This document shows, piece by piece, positions 54,541 to 64,000 of a DNA stretch of 64,000 bases. The notes beneath the pieces are model-generated. The model saw nothing but the letters and a program-made list of their open reading frames with translations. It did not search any database and was not told the DNA's origin. The position numbers were made by a program, and so were the translations under genes. Source of the DNA: Monodelphis domestica (taxonomy: Eukaryota > Chordata > Mammalia > Didelphimorphia > Didelphidae); NCBI RefSeq assembly GCF_027887165.1, contig NC_077228.1, positions 426,163,535 to 426,227,534 on the forward strand, given 5' to 3'. The stretch's first letter is position 1, and each line of letters starts with the position of its first letter.

Positions 54541-54854
54541 TTTTAATATCACTATTCTTATAGTTATAGCTAGGAATTGTGAAGGATAAAAGACTCTATT
54601 GTTTCAAAAATCTGGATTGGCCCTAAAGGCAGTACTAGAGAGAGTTGGTTTTGAGTTCCACCATATTACTAACAATGAGTGGCATAGGAAGATCAAAGAA
54701 ATATATGACTGGAAAAAAGAATATGGGTCAGTTATGTAAGAAGAAGAAGAGATAACCAATGAATAGTCTTAACGTTGCACTGGTATTCATGAAAAATTAA
54801 ATAGACCAAAAAAGAAGACATTCAATTAATTAGGTATACACTCTAGGGAGAATT
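54541..54854. other. No feature recognised
   Basis: Purine-rich around 54690-54760; nothing assigned. Confidence 0.35.
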
Positions 54855-54920
54855 TGTATATCCCTAACCCTTAGCAAAGTGCCTCACATATAGTAGATGC
54901 TTAATAAATTCCAATTGTTT
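54855..54920 (+). repeat. L2/MIR tail
   Basis: AGCAAAGTGCCTCACATATAGTAGATGCTTAATAAATTCC. Confidence 0.7.
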
Positions 54921-55149
54921 GACTGGCATAAATAATTATACCAGAGATTCTTTTGATAGGAATGTTCCTTCAACTCAAGAAAATCAGAAATAATCTGTCT
55001 TCTCAGTCTATATAATTCATGTCTATGTCTTTCATGAATTCCCTACAGAGTATCTATCCAAAATGCTTAAAAGTCTTTCTTTTGGTCTTTTTTAGTAATT
55101 TATAGATACCAATGCAACACTAAAGCCATTCAGATGTTATCAATAAGTC

Positions 55150-55445
55150 AATCAATTGATAAATATTTATTTATTAAGTGCTTACTATGTGTCAGGCACT
55201 GTACTAAAAGTTAAGAATACAAAGGAATTCAAAACAGTCTTGGGGAGCTCACATTGTAGAGGAGGAGATTGCATATAAGTAAATAGGTACCTATAAGATA
55301 TATGCAAGAAACTTGTTGAAAGGTAATCTGGGAGGAAGAGACTGTACCATCCAGAGAAGACTTGAAAAATATCTTGAAGAAGGAAGCATTTAAATTGAAT
55401 CTTGAAGGGAGTCAAATTCTAAAGGCTATATAGCTGTTGCTATAT
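55150..55445 (-). repeat. L2 LINE 3' end, antisense
   Basis: TTATTAAGTGCTTACTATGTGTCAGGCACTGTACTAAAAG ... TCTTGGGGAGCTCACATTGTAGAGG is the reverse complement of the L2 tail, extending into degraded upstream sequence. Confidence 0.75.
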
Positions 55446-56219
55446 AACTGGCCCAATAAAATAATTAGATTACATGCCAAATTTTTCTTTGATTTTTTCT
55501 TCCTTTTCATTTATTTTCCCTTCCTTCTTTCTCATGCTTTTATAATTTAACATAAGATTATTCTCATTTAATTTATGAAAACCATTATTTTATCAAGAAT
55601 TTTATTCTTTAAATGACCTTTAATTTTTCTCAAAAACTTTCTCTTTTGATTTTATATTTATAGTTCATTAAATTTTCAATAAAATATTTTTAATTTCTAA
55701 AAGCATTTTTTCTTTTGTAATTTTATATCTGTGATATTCTAAAAATAAAAATAGAGCAATACTAATGACATTTATATTTCAACCTTGAAATTTAAATTAA
55801 ACTGTTAAAAACAACTTATAAATAAAATAGTTGAACAATGAGTCTGTTTTCCATTTTTAAAGTGTCATGTTTAAAAAAAAATTTCCAGCATAAACACCAT
55901 TAATTGTTTGCTTAACATAAAAGTCTATGACTAAAGCTTTGTTCCTAATGTGACTTCCAGAAAGAAATTTGTCACTATAGTCATGTCCTAAACCCAACTC
56001 ACTTGACTCCCAGGCTAGTGCTTTTCTGTTATAACAAACTGCCTCCTAATATGCTATAGTTTCAATCATCCTCTCTAACCAACCTTTTTTTCTCTGGACA
56101 CATTTTTCAGCCTACTTAAGATCATTTCTGTTTCTTTAGCAAGTGTGTCACACTCTTGACTCACATTGAGCCTCCAATAAACTAAAACACTCAATTGATT
56201 GACAATTTGAACTAGGACT
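55446..56219. other. Extremely AT-rich stretch
   Basis: 55480-55880 is mostly A/T with TTTT and ATTTA runs. No gene seen. 56220-56350 beyond it weakly resembles the ancient LINE-type repeat at 47790. Confidence 0.4.
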
Positions 56220-56671
56220 AGACTGCAGAAAGCCTAGAATGCCTGCTTAAGAGATTTAGACTTTACTTGGTAAGTAGGCATTGAGGACCACTGATGCAGC
56301 CTAGTCAGAGAAGACACCTTTGAGTTAGAGACAAGAAGGTGGGAAAGACATATTGAGAGAGATAGTGTAAATGTCTATTGGTCCATTCCCACAGGCATTT
56401 CAAATGTCTATTGATTCTAAGCCCAAAGAAATCATTTAAAATGCACATTGTTATCTGGCTTATTTCTGATAACACTAACCAAAGGTGCTTGGGGTTTGAT
56501 TATCCTAGATTAGAGAATTTAGAAAGGAGAAGAGTTTTCTTTGTTTACTCTAGAATATAAAACTTTTAGAAAAAGACAGCCTAGTTAGTTTAAAAGGAGA
56601 AAAACCTAGTTTGGGGGGCTGTCTCCAAATATTGTATGACTGCAGGCAAGTAACTGAACTTAAAAAACAAA

Positions 56672-56838
56672 ATAAAACTGTATTTCCTATCTTAGTTACA
56701 AGTCTAAGGTAGAAGAGCTAGGCAAATAGGATTAAGTGATTTGCCCAGAGTCATGCAGCTAGAAAGTGTCAGAAGCCATATTTGAACCTAGCTCCTCTCA
56801 ATTCCTGGCCTGGTGCTTTATCCACCCCACTGCCCCAA
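56672..56838 (-). mobile_element. SINE B, antisense, old
   Basis: GTCTAAGGTAGAAGAGCTAGG tail, CATATTTGAACCTAGCTCC B box; head degraded (TTATCCACCCCACTGCCCC). Confidence 0.75.
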
Positions 56839-57414
56839 GTCAGTTAACTTCTTAATATCTCTCTCCTCACCCTCTATCCCCTGGCTAGTCTCAAACACTG
56901 AGTTAGAATAAGATTTCTAAATAGCACAGGAGAGATTCTTCACCAGGAATTCTCTAAACCAATGAAATCACACATCTGGACCAAATACACCAAATATATT
57001 TGATGTGAGTGAATACATAACAGCAAAGGGATCCTCATCTTTGGAACACGCACAGTGTTCTCTGCTTGCCAAAAATCCAAACTGAGGATTGGTGACTCTG
57101 TTTTGAGGTATATATAAGAGGAGAGGTATATGGCATATTCAGAGAGGATGAGTATCTCTGGTTTCCACCTGTCACACAACTCTTCCCTGTGGCTCTAAAA
57201 AGCTGTAACATGTGAAGCATCCATACCATAGAACCTTCTCTGCAGGTTGAGAGTAGTTGATAGACTTTAATCCTGTTGGTGAAGTAGGGAGATGGCTACC
57301 CCAAGCATATGATGATTTCCCAAAATGGAATGACAGACAAGAACAACTTGTTCCAATGGCAATGAAGACAGCTAAAGTGAGCACTGTGGAGTATTAGAGC
57401 TCTGTAAGACATCA
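56839..57414. other. No gene or repeat recognised
   Basis: Short minus-strand frames at 56940-57384 overlap one another without motifs. Confidence 0.35.
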
Positions 57415-57640
57415 AAAAGAAACCAAGGTTTGACTGTATCCTAGGTCATTGCCAGTCATGCTGACTTTTGTCTTACCACTGGATTTCAATGACTCTGGAA
57501 GAGAGGGTGAAGCTGACAATTTTGTACAACTCTGCCTCACTTAACTCCAATTCAAACACAAGTTAAGACATCATTCCCTCAATGTTATGATGTCGTTAGT
57601 CTTCTTCAAAAGCAAAGGATGAACAACAACAACATATATA
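57415..57640 (+). mobile_element. RTE-type SINE
   Basis: TGTATCCTAGGTCATTGCCAGTCATGCTGAC, CCACTGGATTTCAATGACTCTGG, ATGATGTCGTTAGTCTTCTTCAAAAGCAAAGGATGAACAACAACAACA. Same family as 27240-27508, better preserved at the 3' end. Confidence 0.75.
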
Positions 57641-59564
57641 ATAAACAGACTTTGACCTCCCTCCAGTTCAAAACATGTACAGGTATTCTGGTCATGTTTT
57701 ATAAGGTGACCCTATATGATGGAAATCCCTTTAGTTAGCTCCTGATTCAGAAGTGAATGTGTATACAAAAGGCAATAATAGAAGAAACACTCTCTTCCCT
57801 GATGGTGTGGCAAAAACTTCTGTAAGTCTTTAAATGGGGAGGGGTAGCATTAGCTTCCAATCTAGACTTCGACTTATCCATGAACACATAGAATCTATAT
57901 TTCTTCCATCCCTGTTGTCTCTATTCTTTCTATTTTGTGTGAAGATTGGAAGAACCATTAGAGATTAGGAAACGAAATCAAAGAAAAGCCTGTAGATAAC
58001 CACAACAGCCAAGTCCATTAAGGATCTAGCCCTCAGAAAAATCTGCTTGACCTAGCTGAGAAAGTAGTAGGCCCAACAGCCAAGATTTCATGTACTGGAA
58101 TTCCATGTACAATTCATTTGGCCTTATCCATTAGAAGTGAACATAGTGGGTAAATAGATTCTAGTTTCTGGATGTTCTGATGCTCTATCAACATTTTAAA
58201 ATTTACAAAGTCATCATCTAGGTCATTATGTCTCATACTATTCAACTAAGAACACAAGAGAGATGGGAAAACTGAATCAATTATGTATTCATGACCACAT
58301 GATAGCCCAGGTGGAGAGATAAAGAAGCCTTAGCAGCATCTTCTGAGGCTGCTACTAGCAAACTATTTCCCTGCCTAAAGGTTTATAGTAGCTCTTCTTC
58401 CTCCTCATTTGAAAGTTGCCAAGGAAGAGAGATTTCTTCCATTTATTTGTTTCACACATTTGAGTTTAAATATTCAGTCATAGCCCAACAATCAATTAAA
58501 AGATTTTTCTTTACCACACAGTAAGTTTAGAGAAAAGAGTCATGTAATATCTTTCTTTGCTCTGATTCAAGAAGGAGCCTGGACTCTCCATCTCATACCG
58601 CAGGAAACAGGCTAACCAAGCCTCCATGAGGATATATTGCATTATACAGAGAATATTATACATACTCTGATCTATTACCCCATTGTCCAGTTCCCTTTTT
58701 CTCTACTACACATATATTTAACAATGTAAACTACTTGTGAGTTTTAACCTAGATGTACATGTGTCACCAGGATCCAATTGGTACAGATATTTATAATATT
58801 TTGAAACAAGAGACATTATTAAAACTTCCCATTAACCTGGATTAATAGTATCAAAAAGCCAGAGTTCAGAAAACCAGTTGAAAAACTGTGAACATGGTTT
58901 GGGAAGAAGATAATGAGGAGTCAGGGTAAAGGCAAAAATAAAATGGAAAGAAATTGTTCAATGAGAAAGACTTTTCAAAGCAGGACTTTATGATTAGGGA
59001 CCAAAGGAGAGGAAGAAGTTAAGAGAGTTAAAGATCAATTAAAATGGGGAGTTTTAAAATTAAATCTATAGACTTAAAAATAATGTTCAATGTGTATTTC
59101 TATGTGCTTGGTTTTCCCCATAATCCTATGTTTTTAATTTATGTATTTAAAAACATCATTCTGGAAAAAGATTCATAAGCTTTACTGGACTGGCAAAATA
59201 TTCAATGAACACACAAAAAGTTTAAGCCTCAAATTTGGACAACAAGAAGAATGAGGATATCATTAACAGAAATATTAATCTCAAGAAGGATATCTGGTAG
59301 GGGGAGGAATTATTATAAATTTGGATTTTGACATACTGAATTTTGGGGTGCCACAGATATCGATGGCCCAGTTTGAAATGTGTAGCAGTAATATTACCAG
59401 CTCTGGGGGAATTTGGTCTGGGAAAGTATAATGTTTAAATATCCTGCATGCATTTGTGCAAAATCCAAGCACCTGAAATATTCAGTAGGTACAGAAATTG
59501 CATCCGAACTCCCAACAAGGTACCTAGCAGTATTATTTAGTCCCTATGTATTTGGGGATTATAG
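57641..59564. other. About 1.9 kb without a recognised gene
   Basis: AT-rich. 59150-59230 (ATCATTCTGGAAAAAGATTCATAAGC) resembles a widespread old repeat I cannot name. No convincing frame. Confidence 0.4.
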
Positions 59565-59735
59565 GCTGAAAGATTTAGAGATAAAAGGGATCTTAGCTGT
59601 AGTACAATCCCCTTTTTTGTAGATATAGATGAGATTCAGAGGGTAAGGAATTTGTACAAGGTCACATTAATAGTAAGTTGCAGGCAATGACAAGGATTTG
59701 AATTTAGTTAACATCACTCTTGCCTTCTCTCAGTC
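59565..59735 (-). repeat. MIR-type relic
   Basis: TGAAAGATTTAGAGATAAAAGGGATCTTAGC, GTAGATATAGATGAGATTCAGAGGG, CAAGGATTTGAATTTAG. Confidence 0.6.
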
Positions 59736-59927
59736 TTTTCTAGTTCTCTTCCTTCCTAGCAAGCAGAATATTCTGCAAATAGGTAAAACTATAGAGTATA
59801 AGAAATAGATGTAGATGTTTGAAACAGCAATTCTACAAAAAAAAATCACAATGATCTAAGAAAAGTTAACTTTTTTTTTTTGGTAATGAAAAGATTGACC
59901 ATAGTACTTGGCTTTCCTCAAAACTTA

Positions 59928-60138
59928 TTTTAAGGGAACAATTAGGTGGTTCAGTGGATTAAAAGGCAGACTTAGATATGTGAGGTCTTGGGTTCAAATT
60001 TGATCTCAGATACTTCCTAGCTGTGTAACCCAGAGCAAGTCACTTAACACCCACAACCTACCTTTTACCACTCTTCTACCTTGGAATCAGTACACCATAT
60101 GGATTCTAAAAGGGAAGACAGGGGTCAAAAAATAAAAC
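59928..60138 (+). mobile_element. SINE B, full length
   Basis: GGGAACAATTAGGTGGTTCAGTGGATTAAAAG head, GGGTTCAAATTTGATC B box, CTGTGTAACCCAGAGCAAGTCACTTAAC core and CTTCTACCTTGGAATCAGTACAC tail. Confidence 0.88.
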
Positions 60139-60139
60139 T

Positions 60140-60603
60140 CAGCTCAAATCTCATCTTAAGTCAGAGGCCCAAATCCTACACATACTATTAGTGTCTTCCC
60201 TCTAAGATTATCTACTCTTTACAGTGTATATAATCTTGTATGTACACAGTTAGGTATCATCTCCTCCAGTCAGGGATATGTTAAAGCTAGCTCCTTTCTT
60301 CTCAAGAACCAGGTATTCAGTTTTTTACTGTGAATATTCATTCTTTAGAATTATGTAAATGCTACAATTCAGGGTTTGATTTATTGTCTTGTTAATTGTC
60401 TAGATTTAAGAAATGGATGGAGAATATGTTAATAATGCAGTATAAACTTAAAAGTATTTTCAGTACCTCTTTTTTGTAGAACCATTTGGTAAGCATTTAT
60501 TGATACCCCCCTACCCTCAATCAGAAGGTAAGTTCTTTACTGATAGGGTCATGTTTCTTTTGCTTTCTTTGTAACTCAGTACATAGCACTGTGCCTGGGA
60601 AGT
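60140..60603 (+). repeat. L2 LINE 3' region
   Basis: ACTCAGCTCAAATCTCATCTTAAG, then TAATCTTGTATGTACACAG, and a tail-like AGAAGGTAAGTTCTTTACTGATAGGG ... TACATAGCACTGTGCCTGGG. Possibly two overlapping L2 pieces. Confidence 0.6.
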
Positions 60604-60820
60604 GTTATTGTTCAGCCATTCTAAACTGTCCCACTCTTTGTGACTTGGTGGAACATGGCACACCATTGCTATTTTTGGAGTTCTCCTGGAAAAAAAACAT
60701 AGGAGTGGTTTGTCATTTTTTTTCCAAAAGATAATTAAAGCAAAGAGAAGTTAAGTGACTTTCCCATGGTCACATGGGAGTTAGTGTCTGAAGCCATTTT
60801 TGAACTTGAGTTAAAATTCA
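60604..60820 (-). mobile_element. SINE A, antisense
   Basis: TATTGTTCAGCCATTCTAAACTGTCCCACTCTTTGTGAC, AAGTTAAGTGACTTTCCCATGGTCACATGGGAGTTAGTGTC and a degraded B box (TTTTTGAACTTGAG). Confidence 0.8.
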
Positions 60821-60946
60821 ACAATATTTACAATAGATATATATATAGTACATGGATTTATTTAACCCTACCATACCTCATATACATTATGCTCTTATAT
60901 TACTAACTACATTATACTGATAAATAATAATAATAACATTAATACC

Positions 60947-61260
60947 TATGTCAAGGAAGTTCAGGACCTCCTCCTCCTGAGTAACTTGACCCGTTCATCA
61001 AACATTCCTGACATAACACAGTGGTGCCAGGTTTTGTGTCCACGAACATGCTGTATGTGAATAAAAAGGGAGGGGGAGATCTTTACCAGGACTTCTTGCT
61101 TTTGGAACAAACATGGGGAGAGAGCAGGCAGGTAAGAGGGAAAGAGGAAGAGACTTGCAGACTAAGGAACATGTGGTCAGGTAACTTAGATGAATGATTT
61201 TCTAGCCTTTCTAATAAACTTTAGAAAATATTAAAAAAATTCATTTGCTATAATTATTGA
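60947..61260 (+). repeat. LTR, sister of the one at 52363
   Basis: TATGTCAAGGAAG...CTCCTGAGTAACTTGACC...CAAACATTCCTGACAT...GTGGTCAGGTAACTTAGATG...CTAATAAACTTTAG aligns with the reverse complement of 52363-52693. GTGAATAAAAAGG may be TATA-like and AATAAA near 61213 the polyadenylation signal. Could be solo or the 5' LTR of the possible relic that follows. Confidence 0.7.
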
Positions 61261-61318
61261 TAATGTTATCAATAATTGCAATTATTGATAACATTATCGA
61301 TAATTATAACAAATGCAT
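61239..61318. repeat. Nested AT-rich palindrome
   Basis: 61249-61277 and 61280-61308 are 29-bp arms, reverse-complementary except one pair, around a GC centre. Each arm is itself a palindrome (ATTATTGATAA TG TTATCAATAAT). Weaker pairing extends to about 61239-61318. Confidence 0.9.
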
Positions 61319-61489
61319 ATTGTTATTAATTACTAATAACAACAATTATTACACTAAATACATATTCATTATTGATACTAATGCTGTGAAACAATTACTG
61401 TTTCCTTACATTAGTTTTTTGTTTTAAATATCCTCTTATCTTCCACAATAACATTGAAGAACTTTGTGTCTCCATTTTTTTGTTTTAGG

Positions 61490-62371
61490 AACTTTTCATT
61501 GTTTAAATTGACCATTTAGCAATACTCAGACTAGCTTAATGGGCAAATTAAGGCATACAGATTAGACAATATGGAAATACTACAACACATCAAGGCCCTG
61601 AATAAATTTTTTAATTCCTGGAGTAATCCTAATTTGCCTAAGGAGAATTGGATGACAAAAGAAAGAAGCTAGAAAGCTTTGTAAGGCATGGATAGACATA
61701 TCTTTTACCTGGCCAAAATAGGGCTCTTTTGACTTCAAGATCTTACAAGATTTGAAGTTAGCCATTAAAAACAAAGATTCCAAAGATTAAAAATACTGAT
61801 TCTTGTGGGAATATAATGTTGATAAATCGACTATCCCCTCCAGTGTGGAAACCATTCTTTCTTTCTTTTTTTTTTAAACCCTTACCTTCCATCTTGGAGT
61901 CAATATTGTGTATTGGCTCCAAGGCAGAAGAGTGGTAAGGGCTAGGCAATGAGGGTTACGTGACTTGCCCAGGATTATATAGCTGAGAAGTGTCTGAGGC
62001 CAGATTTGAACCTAGGATCTCCTGTCTCTAGGTCTGGCTCTCAATCCACTGAGCTACCTAGCTGCCCCCCTGAAACCATTATTTCTTTGGAATGGAACCA
62101 TTCTAGCTTAACTCCTTCAGGAAAATCTAGCAAGAAACAAACTATCATCCCACCTGGCCTATGAAGAGATTTCTCCTCATACTGACCCAAACCAGGACTT
62201 GAACCCCTCAGTTCCTCTCCCTGTAAGACCTCACTCATCCCCTACTCCTCCCATCCCCTTTCCCCCAATCTACCTCTCTACCCTCCTTCTAACTACCCAG
62301 TGCCCACCCATCGTCCCTATCCCCACCTGTACCATCCCTACATCAATCCTTTTCCATACCCTCCTTCCCAC
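61490..62371 (+). pseudogene. Possible retroviral gag-like relic with Pro/Tyr-rich end
   Basis: With frame changes and a SINE B removed (61866-62071), the plus strand reads HIKALNKFFNSWSNPNLPKE, later DPNQDLNPSVPLPVRPHSSP and, after a frame change, LYPPSNYPVPTHRPYPHLYH. A Pro/Tyr-rich tract after a Trp-containing helical part is reminiscent of gammaretroviral MA-p12, and an LTR lies 230 bp upstream at 60947. No diagnostic motif is present, so the assignment is weak; a simple C-rich tract is the alternative. Confidence 0.3.
61866..62071 (-). mobile_element. SINE B, full length, with 17-bp target duplication
   Basis: Antisense: TCTTGGAGTCAATATTGTG tail, GATTTGAACCTAGGATCTCC B box, CTCAATCCACTGAGCTACCTAGCTGCCCCCC head. 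GAAACCATTCTTTCTTT (61848-61864) and GAAACCATTATTTCTTT (62072-62088) flank it with one mismatch. Confidence 0.93.
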
Positions 62372-62698
62372 TGAAAAATTTTTAATTAAATATTAATAGT
62401 AAAAATATTATATTTTAGGAGGTTTATTAAATGATCATTAGAAATCAAGGAATAAAAAGGATATAAAATAAAAACAACATGCCCATGGCTGGCTAGCTAT
62501 TTTCAGCCATCCCCATGCTTAGTTTACCACCATACTTGCTGCATCATGCAAGAAGAGAGGAAATGGGAGGAAATACTGCCAGTTAAATACCAATAATGTG
62601 ATCTTGCCAATGTGGAGATGCAGGAGAGATTATAAGGAATTCTGGGAAATACCAAGGACTTCTAGGGAATGCAGTCTAAGGTGCAAACCATTTATACA
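62372..62698 (-). repeat. 3' LTR of the second provirus remnant
   Basis: Minus strand TGTATAAATGG...TTTTTCA, 327 bp, preceded by a polypurine tract. AATAAA (reverse of TTTATT) near 62424-62429. Its first 65 bp recur at 63787-63850. Confidence 0.75.
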
Positions 62699-63338
62699 TT
62701 CCCCCTGAGACCCATGGAAAACTAATCTCTCCAGTGGGTCTTGTAAACATATCAGCGATGAAATTATAATAATTTGAGGATAAAAGGAAAAGAGAACAAA
62801 ACCAATAATTGCTAGGTGCATTGACAAAAGCCATTTAGGGGGCAGTCCCCTTCAGCATAAGATTATACAAACAAAACAAATGCATTTAAACCCCACACAG
62901 TTCAAATTGCCACATCCCAAATTTCACTCGGGATCTTCTGGTGCAGCTTGTGGTCTGTGCAGGCATCTTAATGGTGTCTTCTTCAAACAGTTCATTTTCT
63001 GGATTCAGAGAGGTATCATGTTTCTTAACCTAAAATTACTCTCAAAAGGAATTTACACTTTGCAATTTAAAATAATAAAAATTATACATAACCCCCTGAA
63101 GAGGGTGATTTAAAAACACAGGGATCATTTAGGGATGCATATCTGAGTTGTGAGGTGTATGAATCAATTGGCAAGAGAAATAAATTTAAAAAAATCCAAA
63201 TAAAAAAATAATCTCTGAATGAAATATAGACTATCAAAGTCTTATGTGTAAAAATTCTAAGTAAAGAAAAAATAAATCTAAAACAGGTCCTTGAGTCAGG
63301 GTCCAATTAAATGATTTAAGCAATTTACCATTTACTCA

Positions 63339-63757
63339 ATCAGTAGCCAGGACTACAGGAAGTTGCCACATTATGAAAGACAAAATAGGGACTAGATTGT
63401 TGTGTGATAAGGAAGTGTCATTCCCTGGTCTGATTTTACCTTCACTCCCAGGGATAGAGGGAGCCAGGATGATAGCCAAACTTCAGTACTTGTCTGTGAG
63501 TATTTCACAAAGTGTGTGGATACAAGGAGTCCTATGTCTCAACATATGTCAAGCGTCACAACCTAGAGTCTCACACTAGGTTCAAGTCCTTTTGTACCCT
63601 CTTAGAGGTACATCAATCCTACATGGATTTGTTTGGTCTTTTTTGACCTTGTGCACAATTGACACTATGCAAGTAGCTACATGCTCCTTTGGCACTGTGT
63701 AATGGCTCTTTTTGTATTCCCTTCTCCTGGAATCAAACAGAATGATTAAGCAAAGTC
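63339..63757 (-). other. Env-position block homologous to the first provirus
   Basis: Minus strand: TTTGATTCCAGGAGAAGGG, GAGACTCTAGGTTGTGACGC, CCTTGTATCCACAC, CTATCATCCTGGCTCCCTC and ATGTGGCAACTTCCTGTAGT follow the order of 4262-4582. Read from the ATG it gives MWQLPVVLATD then stops. A full Env cannot be recognised. Confidence 0.75.
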
Positions 63758-63786
63758 CCATACATTTTCTTAAACAATTGGTTTAT

Positions 63787-63850
63787 AGGGAATTCTGTGA
63801 AATACCAAGGACTTCTGGGGAATGAAGTCTAAGGTTCAAAATCTCCATTT
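63787..63850 (-). repeat. LTR-like duplicate at the 5' side of the second remnant
   Basis: Minus strand ATATAAATGGAGATTTTGAACC...AGAAGTCCTTGGTATTTC matches the first 65 bp of the LTR at 62698. Probably the left stump of the 5' LTR joined to env-position sequence by deletion. Confidence 0.65.
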
Positions 63851-63869
63851 ATATACCACCTACCTTACT

Positions 63870-64000
63870 ATGACTCTTCTAGACCTCACCCCTACTACTA
63901 CTCTCCACCCCCTACTTGGTCCCAACCCCCTTCTTATCCACCCCATTCCCAATCCCTCCCCATTCCTCTCCACCACACCCCCAGCCCCACCCCTGATGTT
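63870..64000 (+). other. C-rich Pro/Tyr-rich open tract at the window edge
   Basis: The plus strand is strongly C-rich and open to the end; one frame gives SPPPTWSQPPSYPPHSQSLP. Its start (AGACCTCAC.CC.TACT) resembles 62225-62245, so the C-rich sequence appears on both sides of the second remnant. Coding nature unproven. Confidence 0.3.

Larger units (their letters stand above)
62372..63850 (-). mobile_element. Second provirus remnant: env-position region plus 3' LTR
   Basis: On the minus strand: a partial LTR-like start (about 63850-63787), a non-coding or vestigial env-position block (63757-63339) homologous to 4251-4582 of the first provirus, a conserved pre-LTR block (62870-62785), a polypurine tract GTCTCAGGGGGAA (62711-62699) and the 3' LTR (62698-62372). 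No gag or pol remains. The family is related to, but clearly distinct from, the first provirus because the LTRs differ. Confidence 0.75.

Overview
The window looks like intergenic DNA from a marsupial, most likely a didelphid opossum such as Monodelphis. This rests on AT-rich sequence filled with marsupial-type LINE-1 copies (very long ORF1-ORF2 spacer), two abundant tRNA-headed SINE families (called here SINE A and SINE B), MIR and L2 relics, RTE-type SINEs, several solo LTRs and two hAT elements resembling the opossum OC1/OposCharlie1 group. Family names come from memory of consensus sequences, not from a search. No complete host gene is recognisable; one open, splice-bounded stretch near 43.35-43.53 kb is the best candidate host exon.

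Layout. 1-10.8 kb is one LINE-1 copy (ORF1 end, spacer, broken ORF2, 3' UTR, poly-A). A 5.8 kb provirus sits in its inter-ORF spacer at 364-6199, with two 895-bp LTRs differing at about 12 positions and a 4-bp ATAT target duplication. The provirus keeps an intact gag frame of 567 codons, but protease, RT, RNase H and most of integrase are missing: gag is followed almost directly by the integrase C-terminus. The env position holds a short AT-rich region. 10.8-20 kb is mainly old MIR/L2 relics, a solo LTR with a GA microsatellite, and local duplications. 20.8-26.2 kb is an old near full-length LINE-1 carrying a SINE B and a solo LTR. 26.2-43 kb is MIR/L2/SINE/L1 mosaic, including a LINE-1 inserted in a LINE-1 with a 19-bp target duplication.

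43.3-60 kb has the exon-like segment, an inverted LINE-1 beside a forward LINE-1 3' end (possible twin priming), two hAT elements, solo LTRs inside an L2 and inside a SINE, and AT-rich DNA. 60.9-64 kb holds an LTR, a nested palindrome, a possible gag-like proline-rich relic, and a minus-strand provirus remnant whose env-position sequence is clearly homologous to that of the first provirus.

The elements do not form a pathway; the logic is nesting. The most notable object is the recently inserted gag-only provirus. Its predicted Gag starts with a membrane-spanning helix plus coiled coil rather than a myristoylated matrix, and ends in an Asn/Arg/Tyr-rich tail. Such an element would need polymerase supplied by a relative.
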